From assembly GCF_014697105.1 (NCBI RefSeq), contig NZ_JACJRF010000009.1, positions 62,001-126,000 on the forward strand: 64,000 nucleotides of DNA. Reading direction: 5' to 3'. Made by a program: the position numbers and the translations under genes. Below the pieces are notes generated by a model. It did not search any database. It was not told where the DNA came from and was given only the letters and a program-made list of their open reading frames with translations. Numbering within the stretch: the stretch's first letter is position 1; every line of letters starts with the position of its first letter. The stretch comes from Anabaena subtropica FACHB-260. Its GTDB lineage: Bacteria; Cyanobacteriota; Cyanobacteriia; Cyanobacteriales; Nostocaceae. Below, piece by piece: positions 20,393-29,090 of the stretch.

Positions 20393-20468
20393 TCAACGGT
20401 CAACAGTCAACAGTTAAAAGCTAAAAGCTAAAAAAAAAGGTTTTTAACCAATGACTATTGACTAATGA

Positions 20469-22430
20469 CTATTGACTCTTTTTCCTAGCCTGCCATTTTT
20501 GGATGGCTTCTTGAGCATCTTCGTAAATGGCTGTTCCTTCTGGGACTAAGATAGCAGTTTCAATTGCAGCGTTGAAGTTTCCTTGATCAGCGCGATTTTT
20601 GGCTAGATCCAGGATTGTTTCACTCCATTTATTAATAGATTTTTTTGCTAAATCAAAGCCTGGTTGACTTTGGGGTACTCTTTTGGCTACTTCAATAGCA
20701 CGATTATAAGTAGAAGCTTGTCCTTGTCTAATTAAGGCGTTAGCAGCATCTATAAGGGTTTGATTAGCTAGAAACTCTTTGGCTTCTGAGCGCCACTGTT
20801 CAATGGCTGTTTTTGCTTGGGGATATAAGATGGTGTCGTCTTGGGAAATTAATTGAGCAGCTGCGATCGCATTGGCATATTGTCTTTGTTTGGCGCGACC
20901 TTCTGCTAAATCTAAAATCATTCGGCTCCAAATCTTAATATTTTCCTGAGCTTGGTCGTAAAGGGGTTCACCGGGTTTAATTTTTTTAGCCGTGGCGATC
21001 GCCAAGCTTAGATCGCTAGCTTGAGTCTGTCTTAAGGACATTTTTGCTAGGTCTAATACAGCTTGATTGCGTTTTCTTGATTCAGAAATAGGCGCAATTT
21101 GAGCAGCTGATTGGTTCTTTGGTGGATTTAGTGGGGCTGGAGATAGCTTAGGGAGTGGGTGAGGAGTTGAGGGAGTTTTGATGAGTTGTGAATCGCTTGT
21201 AGTCGTAGGTAGTTGCTTTGCTCTTAAAACTCTGGACTGATTACGAAGTAGAACAATAGAAATTAAAGCCACAACCACCATAGTACCGCCACCCCACAGC
21301 AGGAACTGTCTCCATAATGGAGGCTCTACCTTATTGGCTGGTAGTCGAGAGATATAAGGTTGGGGAGCATTGGGGATGAATCTTCCGCTTGTACCCTCTT
21401 CTTCATCAGGTGCAGGTGGTTGGTATTGCGGAGTGAAGCCAGTATTTATTGCTGGGTATGGCTGTTTATCTAGGGTGACAGTTGGTGATTTGCCATTGCC
21501 ATTAGTTTCAAACCCTTGAGATTCTCCCCATATCCCGAATTTTGACGAGTTGACAGCAGTTCTAGGAGGTTCTCCCAAAGATGGTGCTGTTAACATTACG
21601 GCAAAACTTTCTTCTGAGAAAATAATTGGTTCGGCTTCAGAAGGTTCTAAGGTACTGGGTACGGCGGCGCTCAGTTCTATTTCAGTATTGTTTGTTGTTT
21701 CTACTGGCGGCAAAATTGCCTGTTCATCAAAAGGGATAACGGCTACGGGGTTTTGTGTAGGTCGCCAGTAATGCTGAGATAATTCGGGAGTCAGAACACT
21801 TAAGTATTTTTCTAATTCTGCTAAGTTACTGCCATAACCAGAACGTAAAGCTGACAACAATGCGCCTGTAAATATCCCGTGACCTAGTTCCCTACTTTCT
21901 TGAGAAAATTGGTCTGATTGACAGGAAACAATGGTGGACAGTTGTAGTTCTTCAGCGAGTTCGATGATTTCTTGGCCTACGGGAGTATCACCTTGGCTAG
22001 CGGAAGCACGGTTGATATCAAAGAGCAGCAATACATTGAGGTCAGCAAGCTGCAAACTTTGCATTAGCGATCGCACTTCTATACCAGTTTCTTCTACTAG
22101 TTTAGGGTCGCCTTCTGTGGGCATTAAATAATCTCTGCCGTTGTGGTTGACTCCATAACCGCTAAAAAAGAACCATAAATGGTCTTCTGGTTGCCAACAG
22201 GCGGCGGCTAAATCTTCCAGCAACAGCAATATATTTTCTTTTGTAGGATAGGTGGATCTATCGTCAATTGGTGGCGATGTATCCGTCATCAGCAGGCAGC
22301 GTTGGGGTACGAAACCTGCTTGTTGAACCAAAAAGTCTTTAAGCGCCTCGGCATCGGCTTGGGCGCAAAGTAAAGGTTGAAATAACTGATATTGATTAAC
22401 GCCTATGGCGATCGCCCAGTAGTTTGCCAT
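20469..22430 (-). CDS. Caspase-fold protein with lost catalytic dyad (pseudo-orthocaspase)
   Basis: This 653-residue protein starts with a caspase p20-like domain (about residues 1-235): YWAIAIGVNQY, AQADAEALKDFL, then FFFSGYGVNHNGRDYLMP. Active caspase-like proteases have SGHG; here the His is Tyr92. The second motif, where DxCxS is expected, reads DINRAS with Asn140 in the Cys position. Both catalytic residues are therefore gone, in matching positions. A Pro-rich linker leads to one membrane segment (about 377-398, WGGGTMVVVALISIVLL). The C-terminus (about 455-650) has about four TPR-like repeats of roughly 50 residues (LDLAKNRADQGNFNAAIETA). The topology suggests a cytosolic pseudo-protease with the repeats on the other membrane face. 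A scaffolding or signalling role is inferred. Confidence 0.85.
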   Translation of the reverse strand: MANYWAIAIGVNQYQLFQPLLCAQADAEALKDFLVQQAGFVPQRCLLMTDTSPPIDDRSTYPTKENILLLLEDLAAACWQPEDHLWFFFSGYGVNHNGRDYLMPTEGDPKLVEETGIEVRSLMQSLQLADLNVLLLFDINRASASQGDTPVGQEIIELAEELQLSTIVSCQSDQFSQESRELGHGIFTGALLSALRSGYGSNLAELEKYLSVLTPELSQHYWRPTQNPVAVIPFDEQAILPPVETTNNTEIELSAAVPSTLEPSEAEPIIFSEESFAVMLTAPSLGEPPRTAVNSSKFGIWGESQGFETNGNGKSPTVTLDKQPYPAINTGFTPQYQPPAPDEEEGTSGRFIPNAPQPYISRLPANKVEPPLWRQFLLWGGGTMVVVALISIVLLRNQSRVLRAKQLPTTTSDSQLIKTPSTPHPLPKLSPAPLNPPKNQSAAQIAPISESRKRNQAVLDLAKMSLRQTQASDLSLAIATAKKIKPGEPLYDQAQENIKIWSRMILDLAEGRAKQRQYANAIAAAQLISQDDTILYPQAKTAIEQWRSEAKEFLANQTLIDAANALIRQGQASTYNRAIEVAKRVPQSQPGFDLAKKSINKWSETILDLAKNRADQGNFNAAIETAILVPEGTAIYEDAQEAIQKWQARKKSQ

Positions 22431-22627
22431 CCCGCTCTTTGTAGGTTGTTGTGTGCTTGCCTAAAATTGCGGTTGGCTTTGCTGAAAAAACAAAGCTAAC
22501 CTATGTCTAATAGTCTAGGAGATTCTCATTGAGTCATTAAAGATACGTATTTTTTATTACCTCTACTTTCGGAAAATTTTCTCAAGCTATTCAAATTAAA
22601 GAACCTCAATTAAGGAGATGTCAGGTC

Positions 22628-23161
22628 ATGAACAAGAGTTGTACTCACCAACTATCATTAAACATTCCCTTTACAGTTATTAGCCAAATTGACAAAAAAA
22701 TCCGGACATTTCCGTTAATCTTTTTGCTTTTATTTCCTGTTCCTGTATGGCTTGTAACAGAAATGGTTTTCCCGCAGATTGTGCGAGCTTACACAGCCAG
22801 AGTTGACTTGACTATTGATAGATTACCTGATGAAGCCTACGAGGCTATACTACGCAGGGCAGAAATGAGTGCTAGGGCTGCGGCTCAACGTAGTTTTGAT
22901 CAAGATATATTAGTTACAGATATTTCTGTGATTGTCTCCGTACAAAGTTATGGAGCGATCGCACCAGTGTTAGTTTTAGATGTCAGCCGTCAGCAATGGC
23001 GCAACCGTCCCGATCCGCAACGTTGGGCGACTTACTTCAAAAGTGCGCGATCGCTCTTACTTTTTGAACAGCCACAAACCACTCCCAACCCAGCCGCCGC
23101 CGTCACTATTCCGACAGCATCCCCGGAACCAAAAGCAGAGCCTACCAATCAGCCACAGTAA
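22628..23161 (+). CDS. Conserved cyanobacterial membrane-anchored or secreted protein
   Basis: This protein of 177 residues has a single N-terminal hydrophobic segment (about residues 29-52, PLIFLLLFPVPVWLVTEMVF), probably a signal anchor or a long signal peptide. The soluble part contains ARVDLTIDRLPDEAYEAILRRAE and then DISVIVSVQSYGAIAPVLVLDVSR, a pattern of alternating strands and helices; the tail is Pro-rich. I do not recognise a named domain. The start has AAGGAG ten bases upstream. It is divergent from the pseudo-caspase gene and is followed by rpmF 125 bases later. Confidence 0.65.
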   Translation: MNKSCTHQLSLNIPFTVISQIDKKIRTFPLIFLLLFPVPVWLVTEMVFPQIVRAYTARVDLTIDRLPDEAYEAILRRAEMSARAAAQRSFDQDILVTDISVIVSVQSYGAIAPVLVLDVSRQQWRNRPDPQRWATYFKSARSLLLFEQPQTTPNPAAAVTIPTASPEPKAEPTNQPQ

Positions 23162-23285
23162 GGGCTAGAGGATGGGGTTAGGGTTTATTACCACATCCCT
23201 AGTCCCTTTTTTACCCCTTAAGGTGATCATCGTTATTTGATCGCTTAGAATAGAAAGGTTGTGAAGAATTCCGATATCAGCTACT

Positions 23286-23459
23286 ATGGCGGTTCCTAAG
23301 AAGAAAACATCTAAATCAAAACGAGACAAACGTCGAGCTACCTGGAGACACAAGGCTGCTGTTGAAGCGCAAAAAGCTCTCTCTTTGGGTAAATCAATTT
23401 TGACTGGACGTTCTACATTTGTCTATCCTACTGCTGAAGAAGAAGACGAAGAAGAATAA
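23286..23459 (+). CDS. rpmF: 50S ribosomal protein L32
   Basis: This gene is short (57 residues). The protein begins [20 protein letters not shown], the typical L32 start, and ends in an acidic run (AEEEDEEE) as in other cyanobacterial L32 proteins. It lacks the Cys pairs of zinc-binding L32. A hairpin follows. It is followed by the sulfite-oxidase-like gene on the same strand. Confidence 0.95.
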   Translation: MAVPKKKTSKSKRDKRRATWRHKAAVEAQKALSLGKSILTGRSTFVYPTAEEEDEEE

Positions 23460-23467
23460 GAAAAAAA

Positions 23468-23501
23468 TGGGTAATGAGTAATTGGCAGAACCCATTACCC
23501 A
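23468..23501 (+). terminator. Hairpin after rpmF
   Basis: TGGGTAATG (23468-23476) pairs perfectly with CATTACCCA (23493-23501). No strong U-tract follows, but the position nine bases after the stop supports a terminator or an mRNA 3' stabiliser. Confidence 0.5.
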
Positions 23502-23654
23502 TTACCTTTCACCCATGACTGATGATCAAATAATCATATAAAGAGTAAGTGATCTGTAGCTCCTGATTTTTTAGTGTTTATTAAAATTAATATTTATAGG
23601 GATTTGCGACGAATATATTAATCTATTCCTATTTTTGATTGTTATACAAGAAGT

Positions 23655-24245
23655 ATGCTAGGAAAATTTTTTCAGAAACCAGATCAAACTAATAGTAACC
23701 GTGTTCCCCCAGGACAGCATCTAGCTAAGGGTTTTCCTGTGCTAACCTACGGTGCAGCGCCACAAGTAAGTATAGAACAATGGGAGTTTCGGGTGTGGGG
23801 TTTGGTAAAGCCTACCATTTTAACTTGGTCAGATTTTATGGCTTTACCTCACCACGAATTTACAGCAGATTTCCACTGTGTCACCCGTTGGTCTAAGCTT
23901 GATGTCAAATGGACGGGGATTAAGGTGACAGATTTTATGAGTCTGATTGAGGTAGACCCTAAAGCCGTTCATGTAATGGAACATTGCTATGGCGATTACA
24001 CTACAAATATTGCCATGTCTGACTTTGTACGGGAGGAAAACTTTTTTGCGTTTAAATTGTTTGGTGAAGACCTTCCTACAGAACATGGCGGGCCGATGCG
24101 TCTTGTTGTACCTCATCTCTACGCCTGGAAAAGTGCTAAATGGATTAATGGTTTGGAGTTTCTAGACAAGGAAGAATTGGGTTTTTGGGAACGCAACGGC
24201 TACCATCGTCGTGGTGAACCTTGGGATGAGGAACGGTATAGTTAA
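23655..24245 (+). CDS. Sulfite oxidase-like molybdopterin oxidoreductase
   Basis: A soluble protein of 196 residues with the oxidoreductase molybdopterin-binding fold. The Mo-ligand cysteine is Cys75 in FHCVTRWS, in the proper context (DFHCVTRW), and the pterin contact GGPMRLVVPHLYAWKSAKW lies at about 143-161. It lacks the heme and dimerisation domains of true sulfite oxidases and has no signal peptide, like the YuiH-type short members, whose substrate is not settled. It converges on an aldehyde dehydrogenase gene 30 bases away. Confidence 0.85.
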   Translation: MLGKFFQKPDQTNSNRVPPGQHLAKGFPVLTYGAAPQVSIEQWEFRVWGLVKPTILTWSDFMALPHHEFTADFHCVTRWSKLDVKWTGIKVTDFMSLIEVDPKAVHVMEHCYGDYTTNIAMSDFVREENFFAFKLFGEDLPTEHGGPMRLVVPHLYAWKSAKWINGLEFLDKEELGFWERNGYHRRGEPWDEERYS

Positions 24246-24274
24246 TTCGTAATTCCGCCCCAGTCTTCAGTAAT

Positions 24275-25669
24275 CTACTTAATAATTCGTTTGATTAAAG
24301 ATAATTTATCTTTGTAGGGTGCGTAACGCCAGTTTATATCTATCCAGAAGGAGTTTTTCAAAACACTTTTGTAGTGGGAAAAGGTGTCAAAACTGGCTTG
24401 ACCGTGATAGCTGCCAATACCGCTATCACCCACGCCACCAAAGGGTAGGGATGAAACACCGACTTGCATCATTGTGTCGTTAATACATACTCCACCAGAT
24501 GAGGTTTCTTGCAGGACACGCTTTTGTAGGGCTTTATCTTGGGAAAATAGGTATAAAGCTAGGGGTTTTGGTTGAGAATTAATGATGGCGATCGCATCTT
24601 GAATATCTGTGTATTCAATCACAGGTAAAATCGGCCCAAAAATTTCTTCCTGCATCACAGGATCAGTCAAAGAAACATGATCTAATAATGTGGGAGCAAT
24701 ATATTTTTCTGTGGAGTTAGTTTCGCCCCCAACAATGATTTCACCGTTATTGAGCAATTTAGCTACACGCTCAAAATGTTTATGGCTAATAATCCTGCCA
24801 TAATCAGGGCTTTCTGCTGGGTTATCGCCATAAAATTCTTTGAGTTTTTTTTGTAAAGCAGCAATTAAATCTTTTTTAATTTTTTGATTGACTAAAAGAT
24901 AATCAGGTGCAATACAAGTTTGTCCTGAATTAATAAATTTGCCCCAAGTAATCCGTCTAGCTGTGTGTTCAAGATTAATATCTGTATCAACAATACAAGG
25001 ACTTTTACCACCCAATTCTAATGTGACTGGTGTGAGATGTTTGGCTGCTGCTTCCATGACAACTTTGCCTATGGATGTACCACCAGTGAAAAATATATGA
25101 TCAAATTTTTGAGTTAGTAATTCTTGGCTAGTTTCTACACCGCCTTCTAGCACTGTAATGTATTCAGTGGGAAAGTATTTACTAACAGTTTCTGCGAAAA
25201 AGCTAGAGGTATGGGGTGCAAGTTCGGAGGGTTTAACAATAGCACAATTTCCGGCGGCGATCGCCCCTACTAAAGGTGAAATAATCAAGCCAAATGGATA
25301 ATTCCACGGGCTGATAATTAAAACAACGCCTAGTGGTTCTGGATAAATTCTTGCTGAATAAGAAAAAAAATCTAAGGAGACTGGGGCTTTTTTGGGTTTA
25401 GACCAAGTCCTGAGATTCTTAATGGCATAATCAATTTCTTTAGTTACACCAATCTCTGTAGCGTAAGTTTCAAATTCTGATTTATTTAAATCTGCTTTTA
25501 ACGCTTTAGTGATTGCTTGTGTATTTTCAGTAACTAATTGCTTCAGCTTCTTTAGTTGTTCCAGCCGAAAATTAATGTCTTTTGTTTGACCATTTTGAAA
25601 AAACTTACGCTGTTGCTGGATTATTTCCTGAATTTTTGATGTTTCAACAGTAATCATATTTTTATTCAC
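24275..25669 (-). CDS. Aldehyde dehydrogenase, class 3-like
   Basis: A protein of 464 residues that oxidises aldehydes to acids with NAD(P). The catalytic Cys252 is in NSGQTCIAPD, the general base Glu218 in TLELGGKSP, and the coenzyme segment FFTGGTSIGK precedes it. The short length and the C-terminal hydrophobic or basic end (WRYAPYKDKLSLIKRIIK) put it with class 3/fatty aldehyde dehydrogenases; cyanobacterial relatives act on fatty or apocarotenoid aldehydes. Start ATG 25669; an ATG four codons later is an alternative. It is followed by no co-directional partner. Confidence 0.9.
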   Translation of the reverse strand: MNKNMITVETSKIQEIIQQQRKFFQNGQTKDINFRLEQLKKLKQLVTENTQAITKALKADLNKSEFETYATEIGVTKEIDYAIKNLRTWSKPKKAPVSLDFFSYSARIYPEPLGVVLIISPWNYPFGLIISPLVGAIAAGNCAIVKPSELAPHTSSFFAETVSKYFPTEYITVLEGGVETSQELLTQKFDHIFFTGGTSIGKVVMEAAAKHLTPVTLELGGKSPCIVDTDINLEHTARRITWGKFINSGQTCIAPDYLLVNQKIKKDLIAALQKKLKEFYGDNPAESPDYGRIISHKHFERVAKLLNNGEIIVGGETNSTEKYIAPTLLDHVSLTDPVMQEEIFGPILPVIEYTDIQDAIAIINSQPKPLALYLFSQDKALQKRVLQETSSGGVCINDTMMQVGVSSLPFGGVGDSGIGSYHGQASFDTFSHYKSVLKNSFWIDINWRYAPYKDKLSLIKRIIK

Positions 25670-25758
25670 GCTTAATTTTCTAGTTTACTCAAGTAAAGAT
25701 AAATCACGAATTGCTTTATTTCAAAGCAATATGAATCAGAAATGATAATTTTTATTTT

Positions 25759-26907
25759 TTATTTTTTCATAGGTAAACTGACGATAAATACACTACCTTT
25801 ACCTAACTCTGAATTGACTACAATATTGCCATGATGAGCTTCAACAATGCGCCGAGAAAGATATAACCCTAAGCCACTACCAGAGATTTTATGACTACCT
25901 TGACGAAATCTTTCAAATAATGTGGCTTGTTCTTCTAGTGGAATACCTGGGCCTGTGTCTGCTATTTCAATATTTATATAGTCGCTGGATTCAGAAACAT
26001 CTTGTTGATTACTCAATTTTATAGTTTTCAGGCGGATAGTGACTGAGCCAGAAGTTGTAAACTTGATAGCATTACCGATAAGATTGGTAAACAAGCGATG
26101 CAGTTCTAGGCGATCACCTACGGTGGGCGAAGCGCCAACGCCTATGGTGGGGGGAATAGCATCACCTGTGACTATACTTGCATCCCGATTGATTACCAAA
26201 CCTTTTTCTTGGGCTAAAGGTGTAAGTTCCCCAATTACCTCATCTAGCAATTGGTTGAGATTTACTGGCTGAAATGCCAAGGTTTTGCGACCAGCTTCAA
26301 AACGGTAGACTTCTAATAAGGTATTTACCATCGACAGCAGGTTAATATTACTCCGCGCCATGATGGCGATTACTTCCTGCATTTGCGCTGATAAATCTCC
26401 CAAAGCACCTTGTTGAAATAGTGCGAGCATCCGATCAGCTGCAACTAGGGGAGTACGCAAATCGTGAGTGAGACGAGAGACAAAATCTTCACGCTGACGG
26501 GCTATTTCGTCACGTTCATCCATACTATGCTTCAAACGTAGAAGCGATCGCACTCTTGCGAGTAATTCATCCACTGTTACAGGTTTACGGATAAAATCAT
26601 CAGCACCTAAGTCTAATCCATAAGCTACATTTGGTGCATCGTGGGCGGTAATTAGCAAGATGGGGATGTACTGCTGCAAGTTCATCTCCCCTCGAACTCG
26701 TCTAGTGACTTCATAACCATCCATTCCTGGCATCATTAGATCCAACAACACCAAATCACAAGGGGATGCTTGCAATTGGGCTAATGCTGAGATGCCATTT
26801 TCGGCTGTGCTAACTGTATAACCTTCTTCTTCCAGAATAGTCTTAATCAAAAATACATTATCTGGAGAATCATCGACAACTAAAATTTTGCTAGATTGTG
26901 AACTCAT
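25759..26907 (-). CDS. Response regulator-histidine kinase hybrid
   Basis: This soluble protein of 382 residues has a receiver domain (about 8-122; phosphoacceptor Asp56 in LLDLMMPG, Lys in IRKPV), a dimerisation/phosphoacceptor domain with His148 in LTHDLRTPL, and a HATPase domain with the N-box NLIGNAIKFT, G1 box DTGPGIP and G2 GSGLGLYLS. The input is the phosphorylation state of its own N-terminal receiver, so it probably relays a signal from another kinase. An in-frame insertion of repeat-like sequence (26116-26155) sits between the two kinase domains. Partner unknown; downstream of the ureC region. Confidence 0.9.
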   Translation of the reverse strand: MSSQSSKILVVDDSPDNVFLIKTILEEEGYTVSTAENGISALAQLQASPCDLVLLDLMMPGMDGYEVTRRVRGEMNLQQYIPILLITAHDAPNVAYGLDLGADDFIRKPVTVDELLARVRSLLRLKHSMDERDEIARQREDFVSRLTHDLRTPLVAADRMLALFQQGALGDLSAQMQEVIAIMARSNINLLSMVNTLLEVYRFEAGRKTLAFQPVNLNQLLDEVIGELTPLAQEKGLVINRDASIVTGDAIPPTIGVGASPTVGDRLELHRLFTNLIGNAIKFTTSGSVTIRLKTIKLSNQQDVSESSDYINIEIADTGPGIPLEEQATLFERFRQGSHKISGSGLGLYLSRRIVEAHHGNIVVNSELGKGSVFIVSLPMKK

Positions 26908-27081
26908 GTGACACCGGAGTATAGGGTAACAGGGATTTTGTTATGAGCAAGCAGTTACGGGAGCGATCGCCTCAAATCAATGGTAGGGTTAGCTGTGCCG
27001 TAGAGTAGGATATCTTCCCATCGATATTCTGGCAATTAACTTGCAATTTTATTGATACGGGAAGAAATCACCCTTGACCTG
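26908..27081. other. Upstream region of the hybrid kinase gene
   Basis: No gene is seen. One HIP1 site (near 26963) is present. With the adjoining nuclease-fold relic it makes up the gap between the kinase gene and ureC. Confidence 0.4.
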
Positions 27082-27261
27082 CTACCTTAATGTACAATCC
27101 CTATAATTTGTACATGGGTTAACCAACCACCCAATAAATACAAAGCTTGTATTAACTTTTATCCTGACTTCTATTTTCAAACTCAGTGCCAATTCCCTTG
27201 GTAAAACTATCACCCAGTCAATAAACCGAAATAATTCTTGAATATCTTCTCGGCTCAGACA
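27082..27261 (-). pseudogene. C-terminal relic of an Rpn/PD-(D/E)XK transposase-like protein
   Basis: Directly after the ureC stop codon, the same frame stays open for 60 codons and reads LSREDIQELFRFIDWVIVLP, the typical near-C-terminal segment of Rpn-type (YhgA-like) nuclease-fold proteins, where a pattern like ED-QELFRFIDW-M-LP-EL is usual. The rest of the gene is missing. It has no start of its own and is read through only if the ureC stop is missed. The call is from memory of the family pattern. Confidence 0.55.
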
Positions 27262-28968
27262 TTAAAATAAAAAATACCTTTGTGCCATTGGTAAAACGGT
27301 CGCAGGTTCACAAGTCAACAATTCCCCATCGGCTCTAACTTGGTACGTTTCTGAATCTACTTCTATATGAGGTAGCGCATCATTCAACTTCATATCCCCC
27401 TTAGTTAATTGACGAGTTCCGGAAACTGCGACTGCTGATTTTCTCAAACCCAACTGCTGAGGAATTTCTCTTTCTAGTGCAGCTTGGGAAACAAAGGTTA
27501 AAGATGTGGCATTTCTAGCACCTGCAAAACTGCCAAACATAGGACGCATATGGACAGGTTGCGGTGTGGGAATGCTGGCGTTAGCATCACCCATTTGTGA
27601 CCAAGCAATCATTCCGCCTTTAATGACTATCTCTGGTTTGACACCAAAAAACGCTGGTCTCCACAAACATAAATCTGCAAGTTTACCTGCTTCTACAGAA
27701 CCTACATACTCAGCGATTCCATGCGTAATTGCAGGATTGATTGTGTATTTAGCAACATATCTTTTAGCTCTTAAATTGTCTGCTTCACCATCTCCTGCAA
27801 GGCTTCCCCGTTGCAACTTCATTTTGTGGGATGTCTGCCAAGTGCGAATTATTACTTCCCCTACTCTGCCCATAGCTTGGGAATCGGAAGCAATCATACT
27901 AAACGCCCCTAAGTCGTGGAGAATATCTTCGGCGGCGATGGTTTCGCGGCGGATGCGGGATTCAGCAAAAGCCACATCTTCGGCGATCGCTGGATCTAGA
28001 TGATGACATACCATCAACATATCTAGGTGTTCGTCTAAGGTGTTGACGGTGTAAGGGCGGGTGGGGTTGGTGGAAGATGGGAGGACGTTGGCTTGTCCAC
28101 AGACTTTGATAATGTCTGGTGCGTGTCCACCGCCTGCGCCTTCGGTATGGTAAGTGTGGATGGCGCGATTTTTGAAAGCGGCGATGGTATCTTCAACAAA
28201 TCCGGCTTCGTTGAGGGTGTCGGTGTGAATTGCCACTTGCACATCATATTCATCGGCTACACTCAAGCAAGTGTCAATAGTGGCTGGTGTGGTTCCCCAG
28301 TCTTCATGAAGTTTTAACCCCATTGCACCAGCGAAAACTTGTTCTACTAATCCTTCGGGTTGACTGGTGTTACCTTTACCTAAAAAACCTAAGTTGACAG
28401 GGAAAGCATCAGCCGCTTGCAGCATCCGGTACATATTCCAAGGGCCGGGGGTGCAGGTGGTGGCGTTGGTTCCTGTGGCTGGGCCTGTACCACCGCCAAT
28501 CATAGTAGTGATACCGGAGGCGATCGCTACTTCTATTTGTTGGGGACAAATAAAATGAATATGACTATCAATACCGCCAGCCGTGAGAATCATTCCTTCC
28601 CCGGCTAAGGCTTCAGTTCCAGGGCCGATAATAATATCTACATTATCTTGAATATAGGGATTCCCGGCTTTCCCAATTTTAAATATTTTGCCATCTTTAA
28701 TGCCGATATCTGCTTTGACAATCCCCCACCAATCGAGAATCACAGCATTAGTAATGACTAAATCTACTGCACCATCGGCGTTAGAAATGGGGGATTGTCC
28801 CATACCATCCCTAATAACTTTACCACCACCAAATTTCACTTCATCGCCGTAGGTTGTGAAGTCTTGTTCTACTTCTATAAATAATTCTGTATCAGCAAGT
28901 CGGATGCGATCGCCTACTGTGGGGCCGTAGGTTTCTGCGTAGGCGTGGCGGGACATTCTGTAGGGCAT
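27262..28968 (-). CDS. ureC: Urease subunit alpha
   Basis: The catalytic subunit (568 residues, normal length) hydrolyses urea to ammonia and carbamate with a dinuclear nickel site. Key pieces are visible: [14 protein letters not shown] (nickel-binding His pair), GLKLHEDWG (the carbamylated Lys), [14 protein letters not shown], and the flap with MVCHHLD. The N-terminus [20 protein letters not shown] fits. The last subunit gene is separated from ureB by about 1.4 kb of foreign or decayed DNA, so it may need its own promoter (a GTATAC-rich stretch precedes the ATG). Confidence 0.98.
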   Translation of the reverse strand: MPYRMSRHAYAETYGPTVGDRIRLADTELFIEVEQDFTTYGDEVKFGGGKVIRDGMGQSPISNADGAVDLVITNAVILDWWGIVKADIGIKDGKIFKIGKAGNPYIQDNVDIIIGPGTEALAGEGMILTAGGIDSHIHFICPQQIEVAIASGITTMIGGGTGPATGTNATTCTPGPWNMYRMLQAADAFPVNLGFLGKGNTSQPEGLVEQVFAGAMGLKLHEDWGTTPATIDTCLSVADEYDVQVAIHTDTLNEAGFVEDTIAAFKNRAIHTYHTEGAGGGHAPDIIKVCGQANVLPSSTNPTRPYTVNTLDEHLDMLMVCHHLDPAIAEDVAFAESRIRRETIAAEDILHDLGAFSMIASDSQAMGRVGEVIIRTWQTSHKMKLQRGSLAGDGEADNLRAKRYVAKYTINPAITHGIAEYVGSVEAGKLADLCLWRPAFFGVKPEIVIKGGMIAWSQMGDANASIPTPQPVHMRPMFGSFAGARNATSLTFVSQAALEREIPQQLGLRKSAVAVSGTRQLTKGDMKLNDALPHIEVDSETYQVRADGELLTCEPATVLPMAQRYFLF

Positions 28969-29061
28969 GGTATACTCCCAGCAAAAGTATTATGATATTG
29001 ATTTATGATTTGATAAAATTTGAGCATTGATATTGAGTCATATTTCAGTATGCTCAACTTA

Positions 29062-29084
29062 ACTATCTATAAAACGTAGATAGT
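29062..29084 (-). terminator. Hairpin after the unknown gene in the urease locus
   Basis: ACTATCTA (29062-29069) pairs with TAGATAGT (29077-29084), seven bases beyond the stop of the unknown gene. There is no U-tract, so terminator function is uncertain; if active it would separate ureC from upstream transcription. Confidence 0.35.
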
Positions 29085-29090
29085 CAAATA

